From: Flavobacterium sp.
GTDB taxonomy: Bacteria > Bacteroidota > Bacteroidia > Flavobacteriales > Flavobacteriaceae
Assembly: GCA_005792865.1 (NCBI GenBank)
Contig: SXQR01000266.1
Coordinates: 1-10,483 of the forward strand
Length of the DNA stretch: 10,483 nucleotides
Direction: 5' to 3'
This document shows, in pieces, positions 6,280 through 10,483 of this stretch. Under the pieces are notes generated by a model that saw only the letters and a list, made by a program, of their open reading frames with translations, was not told the origin of the DNA and ran no database searches. Every line of letters begins with the position of its first letter. Position 1 is the first letter of the stretch. Position numbers and translations under genes: made by a program.

Positions 6280-7230
6280 TTAATGCTCTATCGCGGCCAG
6301 GTAGCGCTCGGCGTCCAGCGCCGCCATGCAACCAGTTCCCGCGGCCGTGATGGCCTGGCGGTATTCCTTGTCCTGCACATCGCCACAGGCAAATACGCCG
6401 GGAAGGTTGGTCTTGGTGGTTTTTCCGCTGGTGATCAGGTAGCCGGTTTCGTCCATATCTAGCTGTCCCTTGAAGATATCGGTATTGGGTTTGTGTCCGA
6501 TGGCGATGAAAAGCCCGGTGACGGCGATTTCGCTGGTCTCGCCAGTGACATTGTTCCGCATCCGGATGCCTTCCACGACCTGGTCGCCCAATACCTCATC
6601 AACTTCGGTATTGTACAGTACACGCAGGTTGGGCGTGTTGGCGACGCGGTGCTGCATAGCCTTTGAGGCGCGCATGACATCCTTGCGCACAAGCATCGTC
6701 ACGTTCTTGCAGATGTTGGCCAGATAAGTCGCCTCTTCGGCGGCGGTATCCCCTGCCCCCACGATGGCCACATCCTGTCCCTTGTAAAAGAATCCGTCGC
6801 AAACCGCGCATGCCGAAACACCTCCGCCGCGCAGCTTCTGCTCGCTTGGCAGGCCCAGGTACTTGGCGGTGGCACCCGTGGAAATGATGACCGTCTTCGC
6901 GTGGATTTCCTTTGTACCGTCGACGATCACCTTATGCATTCCGCCCACTTCCTTGTGCAGCTGGACGGCCGTCACCATGCCGATGCGGACATCGGTTCCA
7001 AAGCGCTCAGCCTGTTGCTGGAGCTGGACCATCATGGTAGGCCCGTCGATGCCTTCCGGATAACCGGGAAAATTGTCAACCTCGGTTGTGGTGGTCAATT
7101 GCCCGCCCGGCTCCAGACCCGTGTAGAGGACGGGATGCATATCGGCGCGCGCGGCGTAGATGGCGGCCGTATATCCCGCAGGCCCGGACCCGACGATCAG
7201 GCATTTTACCTGTTCTATATTATCGCTCAT
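6280..7230 (-). CDS. trxB: Thioredoxin reductase (NADPH)
   Basis: This 316-residue flavoprotein reduces thioredoxin with NADPH in the cytoplasm. The FAD-binding motif GSGPAG is at 14-19 and the redox-active pair is Cys141-Ala-Val-Cys144 in SACAVCDGFFY. The NADPH-binding motif GAGDTAAEEA is at 158-167, with basic residues in VRKDVMRASK (181-190) that would contact the 2'-phosphate. The second FAD motif GVFACGDVQD is at 278-287. All key residues are present and length is typical of low-molecular-weight bacterial enzymes. It stands alone, with its own promoter and terminator, convergent with the GIN gene to its left. Confidence 0.98.
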   Translation of the reverse strand: MSDNIEQVKCLIVGSGPAGYTAAIYAARADMHPVLYTGLEPGGQLTTTTEVDNFPGYPEGIDGPTMMVQLQQQAERFGTDVRIGMVTAVQLHKEVGGMHKVIVDGTKEIHAKTVIISTGATAKYLGLPSEQKLRGGGVSACAVCDGFFYKGQDVAIVGAGDTAAEEATYLANICKNVTMLVRKDVMRASKAMQHRVANTPNLRVLYNTEVDEVLGDQVVEGIRMRNNVTGETSEIAVTGLFIAIGHKPNTDIFKGQLDMDETGYLITSGKTTKTNLPGVFACGDVQDKEYRQAITAAGTGCMAALDAERYLAAIEH

Positions 7231-7250
7231 GTTTGTTGTTTTTTGCGCTG

Positions 7251-7279
7251 CAAATGTAACCTTTAATCATAAAAGACAA
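7251..7279 (-). promoter_or_regulatory. trxB promoter
   Basis: Reading the minus strand, TTG (7279-7277) is followed after 18 bases by TACATTTG (7258-7251), a good match to the flavobacterial TTG-N17-23-TAnnTTTG promoter. The box ends 20 bases before the trxB ATG, giving a leader of about 14 nt. Confidence 0.8.
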
Positions 7280-7339
7280 ACTGCCGGCGCATTGCTTTTG
7301 GCTATGGGAAAATAATTTTCGCGAAAAAGCCGCACGGTA

Positions 7340-7369
7340 TTGCCGGCGTGAAATTAAGCGCTATATTTG
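7340..7369 (+). promoter_or_regulatory. tRNA-Pro promoter
   Basis: TTG at 7340-7342 and TATATTTG at 7362-7369 are 19 bases apart, an excellent flavobacterial promoter. The mature tRNA starts 11 bases after the box, leaving a very short 5' leader to be trimmed. Confidence 0.85.
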
Positions 7370-7380
7370 CACGCACTTTT

Positions 7381-7455
7381 CGGGGTGTAGCGTAGCCCGG
7401 TCATCGCGCCTGGTTTGGGACCAGGAGGTCGCAGGTTCGAATCCTGCCACCCCGA
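7381..7455 (+). tRNA. tRNA-Pro (anticodon UGG)
   Basis: A full cloverleaf can be drawn. The acceptor CGGGGTG (7381-7387) pairs with CACCCCG (7448-7454), and the D arm is GCG...CGC. The anticodon stem CCTGG/CCAGG encloses loop TTTGGGA, giving anticodon TGG. The T arm is GCAGG TTCGAAT CCTGC. C1-G72 fits tRNA-Pro, and the discriminator base is A7455. The 3' CCA is not encoded (CAA follows) and must be added by CCA-adding enzyme. It has its own promoter and terminator. Confidence 0.97.
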
Positions 7456-7461
7456 CAAACG

Positions 7462-7492
7462 AATCCCCTCTGCATCGCAGAGGGGATTTTTT
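7462..7492 (+). terminator. tRNA-Pro terminator
   Basis: AATCCCCTCTGC (7462-7473) pairs perfectly with GCAGAGGGGATT (7477-7488) across ATC, and the T-run extends to 7492. Its right arm shares 7485-7488 with the long hairpin that follows, so the two folds compete for those bases. Confidence 0.92.
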
Positions 7493-7547
7493 GTTTAGCC
7501 AAAATCCGTGAGCGCCAGCTCACAAGGATTTTGGCAAACAAAAAATC
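7485..7547. repeat. Long stepped inverted repeat
   Basis: Three perfect segments stack. GATTTTTTGTTT (7485-7496) pairs with AAACAAAAAATC (7536-7547), GCCAAAATCC (7498-7507) with GGATTTTGGC (7526-7535), and GTGAGC (7508-7513) with GCTCAC (7518-7523). Only a single A bulge, an AA bulge and a GCCA loop are unpaired, giving 28 bp in all. This is arm 2 of the larger junction and by itself far exceeds a usual terminator. Confidence 0.9.
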
Positions 7548-7590
7548 GCTTTGGCGACAGCCAAAGCAGATTCGTTTGAATCACCCCCCC

Positions 7591-7617
7591 AGGATCACGC
7601 GCTCCGCGCGTAATCCT
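7591..7617. repeat. GC-rich hairpin
   Basis: AGGATCACGCGC (7591-7602) pairs with GCGCGTAATCCT (7606-7617) with one C/A mismatch and a TCC loop. No T-run follows, so it is not a terminator. It follows a run of seven C residues. Confidence 0.8.
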
Positions 7618-7669
7618 GCGAGCGCAGCGAAAAACTTGCGAGCGCAGCGAGCATCCGCGAGTGCTGCGA
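7617..7669 (+). repeat. Short direct repeats TGCGAGCGCAGCGA
   Basis: TGCGAGCGCAGCGA occurs perfectly at 7617-7630 and 7637-7650, 20 bases apart. A third, diverged copy, CGCGAGTGCTGCGA, is at 7656-7669. GC-rich repeats of this kind are frequent in Flavobacterium spacers, from memory. Confidence 0.8.
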
Positions 7670-7707
7670 CCAACCTCCTCACACCTCCACCACCCCCACC
7701 CCCTCGC

Positions 7708-7827
7708 CCGGATGGAAGCGACCCGAGGCCGCAGGCCGAACTGACGAAGCATCCTTTAGCTAAAGACCTCGAAGGTTTTTAAAACCTTCGAGGTCTGCAA
7801 AAGATATAACGGACAGCCGGAACAGCT
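7708..7827. repeat. Composite flavobacterial interspersed element with central 33-nt palindrome
   Basis: The anchors CCGGATGGAAGCG (7708-7720), CATCCTTT (7750-7757), AAAGATAT (7800-7807) and CGGACAGCCGG (7810-7820), with AGCTCC at 7824-7829, resemble a hairpin element I remember from many Flavobacterium intergenic regions. Between them lie CTTTAGCTAAAG (7754-7765), a 12-bp palindrome, and a 16-bp inverted repeat (7764-7779 with 7781-7796). It may be a repeated element or a structured RNA. Recognition is from memory and the limits are approximate. Confidence 0.45.
7764..7796. repeat. 33-nt near-perfect palindrome (REP-like)
   Basis: AGACCTCGAAGGTTTT (7764-7779) is the exact reverse complement of AAAACCTTCGAGGTCT (7781-7796), with one central T. 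No transcript clearly ends here, so a terminator role is doubtful; such palindromes are often dispersed in Flavobacterium genomes. Confidence 0.9.
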
Positions 7828-7841
7828 CCAAAAAAGATTGC

Positions 7842-7849
7842 TATTTTTG
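7842..7849 (+). promoter_or_regulatory. Putative udk -7 box
   Basis: TATTTTTG fits TAnnTTTG and ends 24 bases before the udk ATG. No TTG is found at 17-23 bases upstream, so the -33 part is not supported. It is the only box before udk and the following genes. Confidence 0.5.
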
Positions 7850-7873
7850 CGGCGTCAACTTAAACCACAACCT

Positions 7874-8482
7874 ATGCTCAACATTGGCATCGCCGGAGGG
7901 ACCGGCAGCGGCAAGACGACCGTTGTCCACCAGATCATGAACGAATTGCCGCAGACCGAGGTAGGCATCATTCACCAGGACGCGTACTACAAAGATAACA
8001 GCCACCTGAGTTATGATGAGCGTTCCCTTATCAATTTTGACCATCCCCGTGCGATTGACTTTGACCTTCTGGTCTCTCATCTTAGGGAGCTTAAGGCAGG
8101 CCGGAACATCGAGCAGCCGGTCTATTCCTTCGTGACGCACAACCGCACCGACGACACCATCGTCACGCACCCGCGCAAGGTCATGATCGTCGAGGGCATC
8201 CTGATCCTGGCCAGCCCGGAACTTCGGGAACTATGCGATGTTAAGGTTTACGTGCACGCGGATTCGGACGAGCGCTTGATCAGGCGCCTCAAACGCGACA
8301 TCGCCGAGCGCGGCCGCGACATGGAAGAGGTACTAAACCGCTACCAGACGACCCTCAAGCCGATGCACCAACAGTTCATCGAGCCCACCAAGGCCTTTGC
8401 CGACATCATCATTCCCAATGACAAATACAACACCGTGGCCATCGACGTGGTGCGCGCGGTAATCAATCAGCGCATCTCGTAA
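7874..8482 (+). CDS. udk: Uridine kinase
   Basis: This 202-residue enzyme phosphorylates uridine and cytidine to UMP and CMP in cytoplasmic pyrimidine salvage. The Walker A loop GGTGSGKT is at residues 8-15, followed by IIHQDAYYKD, the substrate-binding segment of the family. NFDHPRAIDFDLL, PVYSFVTHNR and VIVEGILIL complete the usual order. The lid region has the arginines of DERLIRRLKRDIAERGRD. Length is typical. The frame continues upstream to a TTG at 7838, but that start would contain the -7 box, so the ATG at 7874 is right. Next comes a DivIC-like gene 45 bases on, probably co-transcribed. Confidence 0.97.
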   Translation: MLNIGIAGGTGSGKTTVVHQIMNELPQTEVGIIHQDAYYKDNSHLSYDERSLINFDHPRAIDFDLLVSHLRELKAGRNIEQPVYSFVTHNRTDDTIVTHPRKVMIVEGILILASPELRELCDVKVYVHADSDERLIRRLKRDIAERGRDMEEVLNRYQTTLKPMHQQFIEPTKAFADIIIPNDKYNTVAIDVVRAVINQRIS

Positions 8483-8527
8483 TTATTTGTTACTTTAGAC
8501 GCGACCGGAAACGGCCAAATCATCAAC

Positions 8528-8848
8528 ATGTCGGGCAACTTCAGGGAAACAGGCTGGTACAGGTTTATAAGCAACAAATACGTTTGGGCGCTGCTTTTCT
8601 TCATTGTGTGGATGCTTTTCCTTGACACCTATTCGTGGCTGGACCATCGGGAACTCGACGCGCAGATCGACGAGCTCGAGGAAAACAAGGAATATTACCA
8701 GGACGAGATCCGCAAGGACCAGGAAAACATCAAGCTGCTCTCCAATCCTGACCAGGTCGAGAAATATGCCCGCGAAAAATACTACATGAAACGCGACAGC
8801 GAAGACATTTACATTATTGAGTTTGAAGAAGACTCCGTTAAAAATTAA
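8528..8848 (+). CDS. Septum formation initiator (FtsB/DivIC family) protein
   Basis: This 106-residue bitopic protein has a short cytoplasmic N-terminus, one membrane segment at about 17-34, and a coiled coil at about 38-72 rich in Glu, Asp and Lys. The family-type end LSNPDQVEKYAREKYYMKRDSEDIYII (71-97) follows. Proteins of this family join FtsL and FtsQ/DivIB at the division site and help activate septal peptidoglycan synthesis. The length and the order membrane segment, coiled coil, short C-terminal globule agree with the family. The very acidic tail is odd but not unusual. It lies between udk and mutA, an order I recall in other Flavobacteriaceae. Confidence 0.93.
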   Translation: MSGNFRETGWYRFISNKYVWALLFFIVWMLFLDTYSWLDHRELDAQIDELEENKEYYQDEIRKDQENIKLLSNPDQVEKYAREKYYMKRDSEDIYIIEFEEDSVKN

Positions 8849-8904
8849 TGATTAATAAGGGCGGACATTAATATACAACGCTATAATGCCGTTTAAAAGG
8901 CCCA

Positions 8905-8931
8905 TTTTCAAATTTTCAAATTTTCAAATTT
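8905..8931 (+). repeat. (TTTTCAAA)x3 octamer tandem repeat upstream of mutA
   Basis: Three perfect copies of TTTTCAAA fill 8905-8928, with a further TTT to 8931. The run ends 9 bases before the mutA ATG. As with the CTTTATGA repeat, the unit is 8 bp. It makes the leader AT-rich and unstructured, which may help initiation without a Shine-Dalgarno sequence. Confidence 0.9.
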
Positions 8932-8940
8932 CCTAATCAA

Positions 8941-10299
8941 ATGTCCCTCTTCTCCTCCTTCCCACCCCTTTCCTCGAAGCAGTGGAAACAGCAGATCCAG
9001 TTTGAACTGGCTGGTGCCGATTATGCCGAGACGGTCCTGTGGGAAAGTCCCGAAGGCATCCGCGTAAAGCCCTTTTATCACGGTGACGAGGCCGGGAACC
9101 CTGTGACTTCGGGTGGCCCTGAAGGATTTGCGGTTTGCCAGGACATCTTTGTTTTTGACGTTGAAAAATCGGCGCGGCGGGCCAAGGATTGCCTGAACAG
9201 GGGCGCCGACAGCATCCGCTTCACCATTGACGACAAATCGGTGGACGTGGCACAGTTGATTGACGGGCTTGACATCGAAGGAAAACAACTCTATTTCAGG
9301 CTGGGATTTCTCTCTGATGCCTATGCCAAAAAAATAAACGACGCGGTTGCCAGACGGAATTGCGAAACGATTTTGCTCACCGATCCTGTCGGGCACTTGG
9401 CACGAAGCGGCAACTGGTATTCGGGAGGCGATAATTTTGAGGTCCTCGAACGCTGTTCGCAACTTCCGTTTATCAATGCGATCTCGGCCGACGGCACGCT
9501 CTACCAGAACGCCGGAGCCAATATCGTCCAGCAAATCGCCTACCTGCTCTGCCACTCCAACGAATACCTCAACCGCTTCAAGATGGCCGCGCCAATGACG
9601 CTGCAGGTATCGATCGGGCCCAATTATTTTTTTGAGATCGCGAAGATCAGGGCGATGCGCCATCTGTATGCACTCATCGAAAAGCAATACGGAACTTCAC
9701 ACGGATGCCACATCTTTGCCACGCCCACAAAGCGCAACAAGACGCTTTACGACTACAATGTCAACATGTTGCGCACCACCACCGAATGCATGAGCGCCAT
9801 CCTGGGAGGAGCCGACGCGATTTCCAATCTGCCCTACGACGCGATCTACCACAAAAGCAATGAATTTGGCGAACGGATTGCGCGAAACCAACTCCTGATC
9901 CTCAGGCACGAAAGCCACTTTGGTGCGGTGGCCAATCCCGCCGATGGTTCGTACTACATCGAATCGTTGACGGCGCAGCTTGCCGAAAAGTCACTGGCAC
10001 TTTTTAAGGAAATCGAACAATCGGGCGGTTTGATCGCACAATTGAAGTCGGGCAAGATCCAGAAAAAGATTGCCGAAAGCGACACCCGGGAACAGGAGCG
10101 TTTTGCAGATGGCAGGCAGATCCTCCTCGGAACCAATAAATTCCCCAATAAAGCAGACCGCATGGCCGATAACCTCGAAATCTATCCTTTTGTAAAAATC
10201 AAGCCGAGAAAGACGCTGATCACCCCGATCATTGAAAGGCGCCTGGCCGAAAAGTCCGAAATCGACAGGCTCGAACTCGAAAAAACACCGCAGCCATGA
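8941..10299 (+). CDS. mutA: Methylmalonyl-CoA mutase small (beta) subunit
   Basis: This 452-residue protein is the non-catalytic partner of the B12-dependent mutase that interconverts succinyl-CoA and (R)-methylmalonyl-CoA. Recognisable family segments are MTLQVSIGPNYFFEIAKIRAMRHLY (starting near 219) and TTTECMSAILGGADAISNLPYD (about 278-300). The C-terminus ends after the first large domain: no cobalamin-binding DxHxxG motif and no flavodoxin-like domain follow, so this is the short form of the subunit. I recall the short form as normal for Flavobacteriaceae, whereas that of Propionibacterium is longer. The ATG follows the octamer repeat without a Shine-Dalgarno sequence. Its stop overlaps the start of the large subunit gene as ATGA, indicating coupled translation of the heterodimer. 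Confidence 0.95.
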   Translation: MSLFSSFPPLSSKQWKQQIQFELAGADYAETVLWESPEGIRVKPFYHGDEAGNPVTSGGPEGFAVCQDIFVFDVEKSARRAKDCLNRGADSIRFTIDDKSVDVAQLIDGLDIEGKQLYFRLGFLSDAYAKKINDAVARRNCETILLTDPVGHLARSGNWYSGGDNFEVLERCSQLPFINAISADGTLYQNAGANIVQQIAYLLCHSNEYLNRFKMAAPMTLQVSIGPNYFFEIAKIRAMRHLYALIEKQYGTSHGCHIFATPTKRNKTLYDYNVNMLRTTTECMSAILGGADAISNLPYDAIYHKSNEFGERIARNQLLILRHESHFGAVANPADGSYYIESLTAQLAEKSLALFKEIEQSGGLIAQLKSGKIQKKIAESDTREQERFADGRQILLGTNKFPNKADRMADNLEIYPFVKIKPRKTLITPIIERRLAEKSEIDRLELEKTPQP

Positions 10300-10483
10300 G
10301 AAAGGATTTTGCAAATTTGGAGCTGGAAACGGACTTGAAGCCACGGCCTGTTGCGGGCAATGGTTTTGTTTCGGCAGAGGGCATCGAAATCAATAAGTCA
10401 TATGGTCCGGGCGATATCGCCGGATCGGGCCACCTTGAGTTTGGGGCGGGTTTTGCGCCTTATCTGCGCGGCCCGTATGCCAC
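10296..10483 (+). CDS. mutB: Methylmalonyl-CoA mutase large (alpha) subunit, N-terminal part
   Basis: The first 62 codons are present and the gene runs off the window. The translation begins MRKDFANLELETDL and ends GAGFAPYLRGPYA; the closing (Y)LRGPYA matches the substrate-channel region of the catalytic subunit. The start codon overlaps the mutA stop (ATGA at 10296-10299). The catalytic tyrosine, the histidine that binds cobalt and the B12 domain lie beyond the window and cannot be checked. Confidence 0.93.
   Translation, partial: MRKDFANLELETDLKPRPVAGNGFVSAEGIEINKSYGPGDIAGSGHLEFGAGFAPYLRGPYA

Larger units (their letters stand above)
7456..7578. repeat. Four-way-junction palindromic element next to tRNA-Pro
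   Basis: The 123 bases from the first base after the tRNA form nested and adjacent inverted repeats. The closing stem is CAAACGAATC (7456-7465) with GATTCGTTTG (7569-7578). Arm 1 is CCCTCTGC/GCAGAGGG (7466-7484). Arm 2 is a long hairpin (7485-7547) built from 12-, 10- and 6-bp perfect segments. Arm 3 is GCTTTGGC/GCCAAAGC around GACA (7548-7567). By hand count 108 of 123 bases are paired, all perfect, with only one unpaired base (A7568) at the junction. Arm 1 doubles as the core of the tRNA terminator. It may be a small mobile or repeated element, a structured RNA, or stacked hairpins; copies elsewhere in the genome would tell. Confidence 0.75.
7579..7873. other. Repeat-rich spacer between tRNA-Pro element and udk
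   Basis: No believable gene lies in these 295 bases. The plus strand is open for 83 codons from 7531 to 7782, but that translation crosses all the hairpins and consists of Ala/Ser/Pro-rich low-complexity text, so I reject it. In order the spacer holds a C-run, a GC-rich hairpin, short direct repeats, a C-rich stretch (7684-7709) on the plus strand, a composite palindrome element (about 7708-7827), and the udk promoter box. Confidence 0.75.

Noticed and set aside
7569..7598. Degenerate copy of the tRNA-Pro 3' end as an attachment site
   Set aside because: TTTGAATC followed by a C-run resembles the T-arm region only loosely (about 13 of 20 positions), and no integrase is present.
7617..7669. 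CRISPR-like array
   Set aside because: Repeats are only 14 bp with spacers of about 6 bases and one copy is degenerate; there are no cas genes.
7531..7782. 83-codon plus-strand open frame in the spacer
   Set aside because: It spans several hairpins and the direct repeat, is low-complexity (Ala/Ser-rich, then a proline run from C-rich DNA), and resembles no family. The repeats explain it.
7838..7873. TTG start for uridine kinase
   Set aside because: It would place the TATTTTTG promoter box inside the coding region; the ATG at 7874 gives the normal N-terminus just before the Walker A loop.
8882..8887. TATAAT as a sigma-70 -10 box for mutA
   Set aside because: Bacteroidota primary sigma factors use TAnnTTTG; no partner element is seen, and the stretch is AT-rich enough for a chance match.
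8908..9687. 259-codon minus-strand open frame opposite mutA
   Set aside because: It lies antisense within a strongly recognisable mutase gene and its translation shows no domain. It is a by-product of codon use on the other strand.

Overview
The window looks like chromosomal DNA from a Bacteroidota bacterium of the Flavobacterium type. The flavobacterial -7 promoter box TAnnTTTG recurs before genes, twice with a TTG about 18-19 bases upstream. Most starts lack a Shine-Dalgarno sequence, and the 3' CCA of the tRNA is not encoded. Protein content also fits: a PadR/PspC/GIN-domain cluster, and udk followed by a DivIC-like gene and methylmalonyl-CoA mutase. Coding DNA is fairly GC-rich, whereas leaders and spacers are AT-rich. 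The species cannot be named from sequence alone.

Left part (1-6100): an AT-rich leader with a TATATTTG box precedes five same-strand genes: a DUF4870 membrane protein, an exported GIN-domain (DUF2807) protein, a PadR-type regulator, a PspC-domain membrane protein with a large C-terminal extension, and a GIN-domain lipoprotein. The only strong terminator lies after the fifth gene (4345-4376), so they could form one transcript. Next come a transglutaminase-like protein and a third GIN-domain protein, each with its own TATATTTG box. Together they look like a cell-envelope module under PadR control. PspC suggests envelope stress, but the job of the GIN proteins is unknown.

Middle (6101-7873): a spacer with an 8-bp tandem repeat and a 16-bp palindrome, then thioredoxin reductase trxB on the minus strand with a clear promoter and terminator. 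A tRNA-Pro(UGG) follows with its own promoter. From the base just after this tRNA to the udk start there are 418 bases without a credible gene, packed with palindromes. The first 123 of these (7456-7578) can be drawn as an almost fully paired four-way junction. The rest holds a GC-rich hairpin, a short direct repeat, and a 33-nt palindrome set in what looks like a known kind of flavobacterial interspersed element.

Right part (7874-10483): uridine kinase (udk), a DivIC/FtsB-like division protein, methylmalonyl-CoA mutase small subunit (mutA), and the first 62 codons of the large subunit (mutB), which overlaps mutA by the 4-base ATGA and runs off the window. These are housekeeping genes: pyrimidine salvage, division, and interconversion of succinyl-CoA and methylmalonyl-CoA.

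The most unusual things are the four-way-junction element beside the tRNA and the GIN/PadR/PspC envelope cluster, where three divergent GIN paralogues lie within about 5.3 kb.
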